Assembly: GCA_020636075.1 (NCBI GenBank)
Contig: JACJYO010000005.1
Span: forward strand, 310,001-374,000
Direction of reading: 5' to 3'
Length of the DNA stretch: 64,000 bases
Origin: Lewinellaceae bacterium
GTDB taxonomy: Bacteria; Bacteroidota; Bacteroidia; Chitinophagales; Saprospiraceae
Below are positions 8,162 to 16,196 of the stretch, piece after piece; position 1 is the first letter of the stretch, and each line of letters begins with the position of its first letter. The position numbers and the translations under genes were made by a program. The notes beneath the pieces were generated by a model. It had not been told where the DNA came from, ran no database searches, and saw only the letters and a program-made list of their open reading frames with translations.

Positions 8162-9781
8162 ATGTTCCTGACCAAACAAGAAAAAACTACCCTGCGCGCC
8201 ACTATTTTTCGCCACCTCGACGGTATTGCCACTGCTCCTACCGCTTATGTCCTGCTGGAAAAAGGCGTATTGGATTACCTCCTCGAAAAGAAGAAAATTT
8301 CGATTGGAGCATTGAGTGCAGCGTTCAAGGCCAACGAAGGCTATCTGAATGTGGCACTGCGGATTTTGAGCGCGCAAGGTTGGCTGGATTGCAATGTGGA
8401 CAATGAGAAAAACGACGTTCACTACCAAACCAATGCCAACAGTGCTGTGGCTTTTGAATTATGCGCGTTGTACAAAGATGTCGTGGAGCTGATCCGCTTT
8501 TCCGGCCGTTTTCACAAAAGAAAATTTGAACGTGCACCGTTCACCGTACTGGAAAAAATATTCAAAAAATACCGGGAAAACTATGGCCTCAGCTTTTCTG
8601 ATGATGCCAATACCCGGCGCATTCAGGAGCAGGTGCTCAAACACATTGAGGGCATGATCATCGGCCCAACGGTTGTCGCACTTGGCATGGGCGGTATGTT
8701 TCACAAATATTTCATGGAGGCATCGTTCAAGCCGGAGGAGTTCCACGAAGACGCCGAAAGCTTTGGCAAAATTCTGGACTTTTTCACCTTCCTGGGTTGG
8801 TTCGAAAATAAAAACGCCACGTACCGTTTTACAGAAAAAGGGCTGTTTTTTGCCCGCAGGGCAAGTGCCTACGGTGTGACGGTGTCGTACATCCCGACCT
8901 TTCGCAATCTGGACGAGTTGATCTTTGGCAATCCCGAAATACTATGGGATACACCGCCGGGGACGCCGGAGCTGCACGTCGACCGCGAAATGAATGTGTG
9001 GGGAAGCGGCGGCGCACATGCCAGTTATTTCAAAAAAATTGACGAAATCATCATCGAGCTGTTCAACCGGCCACTGGATGAACAGCCCAAAGGCATTGTC
9101 GACATGGGTTGCGGCAATGGCGCCTTTTTGCAGCATATTTTTGAAACGATCGAGCAGCGCACGCTCCGGGGTGAAATGCTGGACGAGCACCCGCTTTTTC
9201 TTGTTGGAGCCGATTTTAACGAAGCGGCCCTGCGCGTTACCCGCGCCAACCTCACCAAGGCCGACATTTGGGCCAAGGTGATCTGGGGGGATATTGGCCG
9301 CCCGGACTTGCTGGCCCGCGACCTGCGCGATGACTACGGCATCGAACTGAACGACTTGCTCAATGTGCGCACCTTTCTCGATCACAACCGGATGTGGGAA
9401 GAACCAGATATCGACATCTCCGATCGCCTGAGTTCTTCCACCGGCGCCTACGCGTACCGCGGCAAACGCCTGAGTAACACTGCTGTCGAAGCCAGCCTGC
9501 TGATGCACTTTCGGCGCTGGGCGCCCTATGTCAAACGGTTTGGGCTGCTTATCATCGAATTGCATACCGTGCCACCGGCGCTGACAGCCGCCAACCTTGG
9601 CATGACCGCTTCCACGGCATACGATGCCACGCATGGATTTTCAGACCAGTACATTCTCGAAGTGGATAACTTTCACCGCATTGCGGAGGAGGCAGGCCTT
9701 TTTGTAGATGCGCGTTTTTTCCACAAATTCCCGGATTCGGAATTGGCCACTGTGAGCATTAATTTATTGAAGGAAAAATAA
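8162..9781 (+). CDS. SAM-dependent methyltransferase with two winged-helix-like modules (AprA-like)
   Basis: The product has 539 residues from ATG 8162. An in-frame extension to 8054 lacks initiation signals, and a CCTTTGCGGC promoter-like box lies between the two starts. Residues 15-80 and about 168-235 each look like the winged-helix dimerisation module of O-methyltransferases. The second (ILDFFTFLGWFENKNATYRFTEKG) resembles a diverged duplicate of the first. The SAM-binding motif IVDMGCGNG lies at 312-320, and a later LNVRTFLDHNRMWEEPDID segment follows. This layout recalls AprA-type methyltransferases of polyketide loading modules, but no polyketide genes are nearby. Substrate is unknown. 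The gene ends four bases from the convergent CapA-like gene. Confidence 0.7.
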   Translation: MFLTKQEKTTLRATIFRHLDGIATAPTAYVLLEKGVLDYLLEKKKISIGALSAAFKANEGYLNVALRILSAQGWLDCNVDNEKNDVHYQTNANSAVAFELCALYKDVVELIRFSGRFHKRKFERAPFTVLEKIFKKYRENYGLSFSDDANTRRIQEQVLKHIEGMIIGPTVVALGMGGMFHKYFMEASFKPEEFHEDAESFGKILDFFTFLGWFENKNATYRFTEKGLFFARRASAYGVTVSYIPTFRNLDELIFGNPEILWDTPPGTPELHVDREMNVWGSGGAHASYFKKIDEIIIELFNRPLDEQPKGIVDMGCGNGAFLQHIFETIEQRTLRGEMLDEHPLFLVGADFNEAALRVTRANLTKADIWAKVIWGDIGRPDLLARDLRDDYGIELNDLLNVRTFLDHNRMWEEPDIDISDRLSSSTGAYAYRGKRLSNTAVEASLLMHFRRWAPYVKRFGLLIIELHTVPPALTAANLGMTASTAYDATHGFSDQYILEVDNFHRIAEEAGLFVDARFFHKFPDSELATVSINLLKEK

Positions 9782-9785
9782 GCCG

Positions 9786-10922
9786 TCAGTCCAACTCCGC
9801 ACATTTTTCCAGTCGCTTCCGCACGCCCGCAGCAAATTTTTTCATGGTGCTCAGGGCGGACAGCGGCGGGTCGGGTGCTGCCTGTGGGTTGCGTTCATAA
9901 CGCGCAATCGGGAGCGTGTAAAACGTTGTTTTGCCCTGGGCGTCACGATGGATGTACCGCCAAACGGGGATATAGCCAAAGGAGCCCACTTCGGCGTAAG
10001 GAACAAATTTCCGGTGTAGCAATTCAACCTGAAAAAGAATGCCGCCATCGGTGTGTTCTTTGCGCTGGTTGGAAATAAAGTTGCCAAGCGAATACACCAC
10101 CACAGCCGATTTTTCCGTCCCGTCGGGCATGGTCACTGTCTCAACTTTTATGGGCTGCACAACATGCGGATGCCCGCCAACTACGAGATCGGCGCCGTTT
10201 CGAATAAGAAAGCGGGCAAGCTCGCGCTGCTCGGCATTTTCCTGCAGTTGATATTCAAGTCCCCAATGCATGGTCACGATGATGAAATGCGGTTTGCGGG
10301 CGCGGGCTTCGGCAAGGTCGCGGGCAATTTGCACCGTGTCGATCAAATTGACGATGGTCGGTGGCTGGGTCGGCACCCCATTCGTTCCGTAGGTATAGTT
10401 TAGCAAGGCGAGTTTGAACCCATTGCGATATACCATAAGGGGGTAAAAAAGATCGCGTTCGCGCTGGGTTTTAAAGGTGCCTGTTTGTTGGAAACCGAGT
10501 GCGCGCAAGGTCTCAATCGTGTGCACCAGGCCCGGCGCGCGGCTGTCGTTGGAGTGGTTATTGGCCGTAAGTAAAATATCAAAACCTGCGTATTGCAGGG
10601 CCTCGGCCAGGGCATCCGGACTTTTAAACATGGGATAACCGGAATAGGGGCCTTTGCCGGGCAAGGTTAGCTCGAGATTACCAATTGCCAGGTCGGCAGC
10701 ATCGAGTAAAGGTTTGACGTAGCGGAAACAAGACCGGTAGTCGTACTTGCCGGGAGCTACCTCGGCACTGCTGATCTGCGGCGTGTGGCCCATAATGTCG
10801 CCCGCAAAAATCAGGCGCAGAGTATCCGTTTGAGCATGGAGCGCTCCAGCCAAAATGCTGAACAAAAACAGGTATATCAATCTGGCAACAGGAGGGCTAA
10901 AGCGTTGGGTGGTTGGTGGCAT
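9786..10922 (-). CDS. CapA/YwtB-type secreted metallophosphatase-like protein
   Basis: From the ATG at 10922 the product has 378 residues and an N-terminal signal peptide ending near LHAQT. A start 63 bases further upstream would bury this signal. Family motifs are RLIFAGDIMGHT, AIGNLELTLPG, LLTANNHSNDS, VTMHWGLEYQ and GGHPHVVQP. They contain the Asp, Asn and His residues expected of the calcineurin-like CapA fold. CapA proteins are linked to poly-gamma-glutamate or capsule anchoring, but no pgsB or pgsC homologue is nearby, so a general periplasmic phosphoesterase role is equally possible. Confidence 0.8.
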   Translation of the reverse strand: MPPTTQRFSPPVARLIYLFLFSILAGALHAQTDTLRLIFAGDIMGHTPQISSAEVAPGKYDYRSCFRYVKPLLDAADLAIGNLELTLPGKGPYSGYPMFKSPDALAEALQYAGFDILLTANNHSNDSRAPGLVHTIETLRALGFQQTGTFKTQRERDLFYPLMVYRNGFKLALLNYTYGTNGVPTQPPTIVNLIDTVQIARDLAEARARKPHFIIVTMHWGLEYQLQENAEQRELARFLIRNGADLVVGGHPHVVQPIKVETVTMPDGTEKSAVVVYSLGNFISNQRKEHTDGGILFQVELLHRKFVPYAEVGSFGYIPVWRYIHRDAQGKTTFYTLPIARYERNPQAAPDPPLSALSTMKKFAAGVRKRLEKCAELD

Positions 10923-10969
10923 ACGGCGATTTTTTTGTACCGGGGTCAAAATACCTGTCCGGCAGCTGC

Positions 10970-10977
10970 TAACTTTG
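10970..10977 (+). promoter_or_regulatory. Bacteroidota -7 box upstream of the DUF4230 gene
   Basis: TAACTTTG matches the TAnnTTTG consensus and lies 18 bases before the ATG at 10996. No good -33 TTTG is seen at the expected distance. Confidence 0.5.
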
Positions 10978-10995
10978 TTGTTCAACTGAGTTTAT

Positions 10996-11592
10996 ATGAC
11001 CAAGCGTTTGTTACAGATCGGGGCTATCGTGCTTGTATTTTTATTGGGAGGCTGGTTAAGTTACCGCATCTTCGTGCCAAAGAAAATAAATCCGGAGCAA
11101 AGTGCAACCGTGTTGCTGGAAAAGATCCGGACTGTGGTAAAGTTGACTACAGTAGAAGGGGAGTTTTCAGAAATATATAACTACAAACAGAGTTCCGGTT
11201 ATATGTTGCTGCCTGATAAAAAGGCCTTGGTGCGGGTGCGAGCTGTTGTTTCGGTGGGTTATGACCTCAGTAATCTGAATATTGAGGCCGATTCGGTAAA
11301 CCGCGTGCTGCGCATCGGTCCGCTGCCCGAACCTGCTATTTTGAGCATAGATCACGACTTGGATTACTACGATATTTCAGCCGGTATTTTTATGGATTTT
11401 TCTCCGGAAGACTACAACTACATTAATCAAAATGCAAAAGCGTTGATCCGGGAACAAGCGTTAAAAAGCGATTTGCTGCCCGCTGCACGCCGCCAGGCCG
11501 ACCAGATTTTTGATACGGTCCGCTTCATGGCCGAGAGCCTTGGCTGGAACGTGGAAATAATTAAAACCGGTGAAACTGAAAGTCAAAATTGA
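10996..11592 (+). CDS. DUF4230 membrane-anchored protein
   Basis: This 198-residue protein has one N-terminal membrane anchor (about residues 5-27). A predicted extracytoplasmic domain follows, carrying the DUF4230 pattern VLLEKIRTVVKLTTVEGEFSEIY. A helical C terminus contains an ARRQADQIF-type motif. The family is widespread but uncharacterised. It is divergent from the CapA-like gene and followed 48 bases later by a small secreted protein with its own promoter. Confidence 0.75.
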   Translation: MTKRLLQIGAIVLVFLLGGWLSYRIFVPKKINPEQSATVLLEKIRTVVKLTTVEGEFSEIYNYKQSSGYMLLPDKKALVRVRAVVSVGYDLSNLNIEADSVNRVLRIGPLPEPAILSIDHDLDYYDISAGIFMDFSPEDYNYINQNAKALIREQALKSDLLPAARRQADQIFDTVRFMAESLGWNVEIIKTGETESQN

Positions 11593-11618
11593 GTATTCCA
11601 CGTTTAATACTACTTTTG
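11589..11618 (+). promoter_or_regulatory. Bacteroidota-type promoter
   Basis: ATTG ends at 11591. A 19-base spacer then leads to TACTTTTG (11611-11618), close to the TTTG-N19-21-TAnnTTTG consensus. It sits 22 bases upstream of the ATG of the next gene, and its -33 part overlaps the stop codon of the preceding gene. Confidence 0.65.
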
Positions 11619-11640
11619 AAACCGATCAAAAAAATAAACC

Positions 11641-12108
11641 ATGCGCTACACCATATTTCTCTTCTTTGGGCTATTGGCATCTTCTATAGCCCGCGCGCAA
11701 TCGGCCGAAGACGCCGCTACGCCGCCTGTTGATCCAACTAACCTTGAGGCTGACTCGACTGACCCCGCCCGCGAAGCCGCAGCCCTGCTTACTGAAAAAT
11801 ATACACTGGATGCCGACCAGACTGCTGAGGTCTACACCGTCCAACTTCGCAAACAGCGAAATCTGGCTGAAATTTTGCCGCTAAAAACCCAAAACCAACC
11901 TGTCTATTTAAACAAATTAAACAGCATTCAGCGCGGCACGCAAGCCAGCATCCGGCGTTTATTAAAAACGGATGCGCAACGCGATCTTTTCCAGCAATCG
12001 ATGGCTGATCAGCGCCGGTTACGTGCTGAAAAAATGCGCGAATTGCAGGCGAAAGGCGCTTCGGCATTGGCAATTGAAGAAGCCATTTTAGAAATTTATT
12101 TTGAATAA
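11641..12108 (+). CDS. Small secreted helical protein, function unknown
   Basis: The 155-residue product has a signal peptide (MRYTIFLFFGLLASSIARAQ) and then a mostly helical, charged body (REAAALLTEKYTLDADQ, RKQRNLAEI, MRELQAKG). The spacing of conserved-looking Leu, Gln and Arg residues recalls the Spy/CpxP-like LTXXQ periplasmic chaperone group, but no clear LTXXQ motif is present. No firm family can be named. A GC-rich hairpin without a T-tract (12113-12129) follows the stop. Confidence 0.6.
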   Translation: MRYTIFLFFGLLASSIARAQSAEDAATPPVDPTNLEADSTDPAREAAALLTEKYTLDADQTAEVYTVQLRKQRNLAEILPLKTQNQPVYLNKLNSIQRGTQASIRRLLKTDAQRDLFQQSMADQRRLRAEKMRELQAKGASALAIEEAILEIYFE

Positions 12109-12147
12109 TACGCCCCGCCCAAGGCGGGGAAACTACCCGATAAGTCT

Positions 12148-12630
12148 ATGCTTATTTTTGCTGTGCGCCTAATTGCAGAACAGGAGGGAAAAATGCTTTT
12201 CCTGCGTCAAACTAAAAAAAACGGAGGGCGTTTTTCGTTGATAGGCGGTAATGTTGAAGAACACGAATTTGCCCGCGAGGCACTCTCGAGAGAAGCCATG
12301 GAAGAAGCCGGTATTCATGTGGAGCCACACGATTTGAAACTGGTGCATGTGCTACACCGGCACAAACTGAAAAAAAATCTGACGCTGCTGGTGCTATATT
12401 TTAAAGCCGAAAAATTTCATGGAGAGCCCGAATCGCTGGAACCAAAGAAATTCCGGGCTGTGCAATGGCTCCCCGTTAAAAACCTGCCAACAGAAGTATC
12501 CAAATCTACACGCCACGTCTTGATGGGGATCCGGCGTGGTGAAATTTATTCCGAATTTCCGGCCAGAGACAAGGTTTTAGCATTCTGGGAACAATTTGGA
12601 AGCCGGTGGGCCGGATTTTCAGATTTTTGA
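12148..12630 (+). CDS. Nudix hydrolase
   Basis: This 160-residue protein has a complete Nudix box, GNVEEHEFAREALSREAM followed by EEAGI (about residues 34-56). It fits the GX5EX7REUXEEXGU pattern that binds Mg2+ and cleaves nucleoside diphosphates linked to another moiety. The surrounding beta strands (FAVRLIAEQEGKMLFLRQ and LLVLYFKAEKF) match the fold. Substrate cannot be read from sequence. Length is typical of a single-domain enzyme. Confidence 0.88.
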   Translation: MLIFAVRLIAEQEGKMLFLRQTKKNGGRFSLIGGNVEEHEFAREALSREAMEEAGIHVEPHDLKLVHVLHRHKLKKNLTLLVLYFKAEKFHGEPESLEPKKFRAVQWLPVKNLPTEVSKSTRHVLMGIRRGEIYSEFPARDKVLAFWEQFGSRWAGFSDF

Positions 12631-12668
12631 TGGATGCATGACAGTTTTCCGAAAAAACCCAAAATTAA

Positions 12669-12700
12669 TTGACCCGATGCCGGCGCAAAGTTTATATTTG
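12669..12700 (+). promoter_or_regulatory. Strong Bacteroidota-type promoter of an orphan transcription unit
   Basis: TTG at 12669-12671, a 21-base spacer and TATATTTG at 12693-12700 form one of the two best promoter matches in the window. No recognised gene lies downstream before the terminator at 13064-13099. Confidence 0.75.
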
Positions 12701-12763
12701 CAAACGTTAGTTTTAATCCCGTTCTGCTTTTTACCGATTTTTTTTTGACAAACACTACATCCC

Positions 12764-12916
12764 ATGAGCAGATTTACGATTGCCTTCCGCGGGCGCCTTA
12801 TGCCTGCATTATTTTCTCCACTTTCCCTTATTTTTAGTTGGTTTTTTGACCAGCAGCATTCTACTGTTGCGGGGCTTTTGCCGTCTGTCGTTTCAACACG
12901 GTTGAAACGCCGATGA
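12764..12916 (+). CDS. Possible 50-residue hydrophobic peptide
   Basis: An ATG frame inside the orphan transcription unit encodes 50 residues. The start is basic (MSRFTIAFRGR), a hydrophobic stretch that could span a membrane follows (LMPALFSPLSLIFSWFF), and the tail is basic (STRLKRR). It begins about 60 bases after the expected transcript start. The stable stem-loop at 12869-12931 overlaps its 3' end. No family is recognised. Chance open frames of this size are common, so this is only a candidate. Confidence 0.25.
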   Translation: MSRFTIAFRGRLMPALFSPLSLIFSWFFDQQHSTVAGLLPSVVSTRLKRR

Positions 12917-13063
12917 AACGGCCATCCCCGCCCCCGGTGCTTCTTTTGTGATGGCATTTTTCCAGGTCGCGCCTGTAATAGCAGATCGCCGGAATTAATT
13001 GAGTAAGATTGATCAGAGCACCGCTACTCATTTTCAGATGTCTTATGCTTCATAGGCGAGAAC

Positions 13064-13099
13064 CCCGGTTGTGAAACGTCACAGCCGGGTATTTTTTTT
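13064..13099 (+). terminator. Intrinsic terminator
   Basis: CCCGGTTGTGA (13064-13074), loop AACG, and TCACAGCCGGG (13079-13089) form an 11-bp stem with one G-T pair. A run of eight T follows at 13092-13099. Confidence 0.85.
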
Positions 13100-13127
13100 A
13101 CCCGCCGTAGCCTTGGCGAAGGCGGGT
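13100..13127. repeat. REP-like palindrome (AFAKATAG-type)
   Basis: ACCCGCC at 13100-13106 and GGCGGGT at 13121-13127 flank GTAGCCTTGGCGAA. Read on the minus strand it translates to PAFAKATAG, a spurious peptide often seen in bacterial annotations where this mobile palindrome occurs. It directly follows the terminator T-tract. Confidence 0.6.
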
Positions 13128-13148
13128 GGGGATCGTTTGCTATTCAAG

Positions 13149-14501
13149 TCACTCCCTGTAAAACCAGAACGGCAGCTGCCCATAAATCTGCAAAGAATCT
13201 GCTTTCGAAGAAGAAGGGATACGCACGGAAAGTATATTTTTCCCAGTCGGAAAACTTGCAGTAGGCACGTACCCAAGCAGCCCGTTTGACCCTGTTTCCG
13301 GGTGCGTGTAAAAAATCCAATCAGTTTGAGTGTACATCGAATCGTTGACCGACAATTTTAAAAAATTGGAAAGACAACTCAAGTTGATGCTATCCAGCAA
13401 AACCCGTCGGGCAGATGTTCCTAAACTATCTGGCCATTGAGGTTGAAGGCAGTGCTCTTCGAGCGCGCCATCCAACCATTTGGGGTACAACACAAATACC
13501 CGGAGTACCGGGCCTTCGATTACATCCGATTCGATGGAAACTGCCGGCATCAGATTGGCGGGTTGGCGGAGTTGGTTATAGTTTGCCGGGTACAGCTTAT
13601 TTGTTGTATTATTTTTTCCAAAAAAAGATTGTCGCGCAAACAAATCCCGGCCGCGCAGTTCCATTTGGGTTTGGGCGAAAACCATCAACACACCGGTCAT
13701 CATCATTACCGTACCGAGAATAAAGGATATAATGAGCCGCTTGCGCGACATGTTTGAAAAATAGACCATGTTGATATACGACAACGGTCGGAATACAAAC
13801 GGAAGCAGCATCATCGGCACATAGCGTATTGTAAATTGTACAAACCGGTTCATCCACCGGTTTTCCAGCCATTCGGGTCGCCGCGAGATAAACTGCGAAA
13901 TAGCCGGCATGAGTGCGAGAAGCATAAACGAAAAGAGGAAAACCAGCGAGCGCACTTTAGCACTGCCCAACCAATTCGGAAACACATTGGGATTGGTCAT
14001 CAAAAATATCACGGTATACAGCACACTGATCCCAAAGCCCATCAGCGCGATCAAAAAAGCCAGCGAAAAAATCTGGTTGCTCAGGCGGTCGAGTCGGATT
14101 ATATACCCTGAAAATTGCCCGAAATTCTGTTTGCTGATCTGCCTGGAGAAATCGGTTTGCCAAGGCAGGTTATCATATCGAATCCCTTCCGGAAATACTG
14201 CGTGCAGCCCCACCAGCCCTACCCAAAAAGCCCTGAGGGAAAAATGGATAACGAACGTCCCGATCAACACCCAGGATATTACTTTGAAAAAACTATAGAC
14301 CAGGATTGGTAGCATGCTTTTCCTCAAATCCGGTTCCGCAGCCAGGTTTTCAAGGTAATAACCAAGTAATTTATCTACCAGGCCCGGTAAATAGGATACC
14401 AGGAAAATAGCGGCGCCGGAAATAATCAGTTCCAGATTCCAGCTTTTGCTGGCCAGGTCCTGTAAATGCTCGGCGCGGTCCTGCTCGGGAATTGGTTCCA
14501 T
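13149..14501 (-). CDS. Polytopic membrane protein of unknown function
   Basis: The product has 450 residues. Hydrophobic segments cover about the first 280 residues (for example LIISGAAIFLVSYLPGL, WVLIGTFVIHFSLRAFWVGL, LAFLIALMGFGISVLYTVIF and LIISFILGTVMMMTGVLMVF). A C-terminal region of about 165 residues without membrane segments follows; it is rich in beta-strand patterns and ends NILSVRIPSSSKADSL...PFWFYRE. That tail looks extracytoplasmic. No known family is recognised. It is divergent from mnmE, with about 115 bases between the starts. Confidence 0.65.
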   Translation of the reverse strand: MEPIPEQDRAEHLQDLASKSWNLELIISGAAIFLVSYLPGLVDKLLGYYLENLAAEPDLRKSMLPILVYSFFKVISWVLIGTFVIHFSLRAFWVGLVGLHAVFPEGIRYDNLPWQTDFSRQISKQNFGQFSGYIIRLDRLSNQIFSLAFLIALMGFGISVLYTVIFLMTNPNVFPNWLGSAKVRSLVFLFSFMLLALMPAISQFISRRPEWLENRWMNRFVQFTIRYVPMMLLPFVFRPLSYINMVYFSNMSRKRLIISFILGTVMMMTGVLMVFAQTQMELRGRDLFARQSFFGKNNTTNKLYPANYNQLRQPANLMPAVSIESDVIEGPVLRVFVLYPKWLDGALEEHCLQPQWPDSLGTSARRVLLDSINLSCLSNFLKLSVNDSMYTQTDWIFYTHPETGSNGLLGYVPTASFPTGKNILSVRIPSSSKADSLQIYGQLPFWFYRE

Positions 14502-14583
14502 AGGTTCACTGTATTTTTTGTTCGATTTTCCGTTTATCGGGCCTAAAACACCCCTGGTGCAAGGTAGCTATTTCTTTAAATCC

Positions 14584-14591
14584 TATCTTTG
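14584..14591 (+). promoter_or_regulatory. -7 box of the mnmE promoter
   Basis: TATCTTTG matches TAnnTTTG and lies 25 bases before the mnmE ATG. The -33 element is not obvious. Confidence 0.5.
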
Positions 14592-14616
14592 AAAGTTACT
14601 GCGAACAACCATCGAA

Positions 14617-16053
14617 ATGACGCTTCCAAACCTCACCGACACCATTGTCGCCCTGGCCACTCCACCGGGTACCGGGGCCATTGCCGTGATCCGGCTGGCC
14701 GGGCCGGACGCCATTACGCTCACCGACCGCATTTTCAGGGGTAAAACCCTGGCAAATCAAAACACCCACACTGTTCATTTTGGTCGTCTTGAAGATACCC
14801 AGGGGCAGGTGATCGACGAGGTACTCGCTACCGTCTTTCACGCACCGCGGTCTTACACCGGCGACGATGCCGTAGAACTCAGCTGCCACGGCTCGCCGTA
14901 CATCCAGCAGGCCATTATTGAGTTGTGCCTTAGCCAGGGCGCCCGCATGGCCCAACCCGGGGAGTTTACGCTCCGGGCGTTTCTGAACGGCAAACTCGAT
15001 CTGAGCCAGGCCGAAGCGGTAGCCGATCTCGTGGCCAGCCAGAGTGCAGCTGCCCATGCGGTTGCGTTGCGTCAGCTACGCGGTGGGTTTAAAAATGAAA
15101 TTGCCCGTTTACGCGCAGAACTGATCCACTTTGCCAGTCTGGTGGAACTCGAGCTCGATTTTTCAGAAGAGGACGTTGAATTTGCCGACCGCACGGAGCT
15201 AAAATTGTTGGTAGAAAAAATTCGCGGTTATACCCAGTCGCTCCTGCACACCTTTCAGCTCGGAAATGCGCTAAAAACCGGCGTGGCTACTGTCATTGCC
15301 GGCCGACCAAATGCCGGCAAAAGCACCTTGTTAAATGCCCTGCTCAATGAAGAGCGCGCCATCGTCAGCGAAATAGCCGGCACCACACGCGACACGATCG
15401 AGGAAGTGCTCAACATCAACGGGGTACAGTTTAGACTGATCGATACCGCCGGGATACGCGAAGCCCAGGATCAGATTGAGGCCATTGGCGTGCAGCGCAC
15501 AATGGAGAAAATCGAGCAGGCAGCTATCGTGGTGTACCTCTGGGATGTGACGGCAATGACCCTGGCGGAAGTGTACGCCGACCTGGAACGGTTAAAACCC
15601 CCGCTGCTGGTTGTTTGCAATAAATTGGACAAAAACCCATATTTCAAAACGGAGTGGCTGTTGAATCCGGACGCACCAGAGGTGCATCCTTACCTCCAAA
15701 GTGACCCGCCGGCCCAAAATACCATCGGTCTGAACGAATCTCAAGTGATACCGATCAGCGCCAAAAACGAACAAAACATCGGCTTCTTAAAGGAAAAATT
15801 GTTTGAATTGGCCATCGGTGAAGGCATCAACCTGGAAGGCACCATCGTGACCAATGCGCGGCACTTTGCCGCCCTGAAAAGTGCCGATGAAGCACTTGCC
15901 GATGTACTGACCGGGCTGGACTCGGGCATCACCGGCGACTTTATCGCGCTCGACATCCGACGCGCGCTGAACTTCCTTGGAGAGATTACCGGGGAGATCG
16001 GTGTGGAGGATTTGTTGGGGAATATTTTTGGGAAGTTTTGTATTGGAAAGTAG
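14617..16053 (+). CDS. mnmE: tRNA uridine-5-carboxymethylaminomethyl(34) synthesis GTPase MnmE
   Basis: The 478-residue protein has the complete MnmE layout. The N-terminal formyl-THF-binding domain begins DTIVALATPPGTGAIAVIR. The helical domain contains the inserted G domain, with GRPNAGKS (G1), DTAGIRE (G3) and NKLD (G4). The C-terminal CIGK motif provides the essential cysteine. With MnmG it adds the carboxymethylaminomethyl group to wobble U34 of certain tRNAs. Length is slightly above the usual 450-455 because of an extra segment after G4 (LLNPDAPEVHPYLQS). A long perfect palindrome follows the stop. Confidence 0.96.
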   Translation: MTLPNLTDTIVALATPPGTGAIAVIRLAGPDAITLTDRIFRGKTLANQNTHTVHFGRLEDTQGQVIDEVLATVFHAPRSYTGDDAVELSCHGSPYIQQAIIELCLSQGARMAQPGEFTLRAFLNGKLDLSQAEAVADLVASQSAAAHAVALRQLRGGFKNEIARLRAELIHFASLVELELDFSEEDVEFADRTELKLLVEKIRGYTQSLLHTFQLGNALKTGVATVIAGRPNAGKSTLLNALLNEERAIVSEIAGTTRDTIEEVLNINGVQFRLIDTAGIREAQDQIEAIGVQRTMEKIEQAAIVVYLWDVTAMTLAEVYADLERLKPPLLVVCNKLDKNPYFKTEWLLNPDAPEVHPYLQSDPPAQNTIGLNESQVIPISAKNEQNIGFLKEKLFELAIGEGINLEGTIVTNARHFAALKSADEALADVLTGLDSGITGDFIALDIRRALNFLGEITGEIGVEDLLGNIFGKFCIGK

Positions 16054-16064
16054 CTCCCACTGAA

Positions 16065-16106
16065 CGCCGCGAAGCATCCGGACTATTCAGCGGATGCTTC
16101 GCGGCG
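16065..16106. repeat. Perfect 16-bp inverted repeat downstream of mnmE
   Basis: CGCCGCGAAGCATCCG (16065-16080), a 10-base loop, and its exact reverse complement (16091-16106). No T-tract follows on either strand, so it may be a REP-like element or a factor-dependent mRNA-end hairpin. Confidence 0.8.
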
Positions 16107-16196
16107 CTCAGCAGGACATCCCGTTCAATGTTATCTCGTGTCCTGATTTGACAAAGCAGAATTAAGTAGCCCTGTTTTTATCCTTGTTTCGATTTC

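Larger units (their letters stand above)
12707..13099 (+). ncRNA. Candidate structured non-coding RNA or short-peptide mRNA
   Basis: This 518-base gap between the Nudix gene and the membrane-protein gene has a strong promoter at its left end and an intrinsic terminator at its right end. The implied transcript is about 390 nt. It contains a nested stem-loop at 12869-12931: GCGGGG pairs with CCCCGC, GCCGT with ACGGC, and CGTTTCAAC with GTTGAAACG. I looked for the tmRNA tag, RNase P RNA and SRP RNA signatures and saw none. It could also be the mRNA of the 50-codon frame at 12764-12916. Confidence 0.4.

Noticed and set aside
12113..12129. Terminator after the small secreted protein gene
   Set aside because: The GC hairpin CCCCGCC/GGCGGGG is followed by AAAC, not a T-run.
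12619..12957. Minus-strand 112-residue frame in the orphan unit
   Set aside because: Low-complexity composition, no family, and it runs against the promoter and terminator found on the plus strand.
12707..13099. tmRNA, RNase P RNA or SRP RNA
   Set aside because: No tag-peptide frame ending in ALAA, no RNase P core motif and no GGAAGGAAGCA-type SRP loop was seen.
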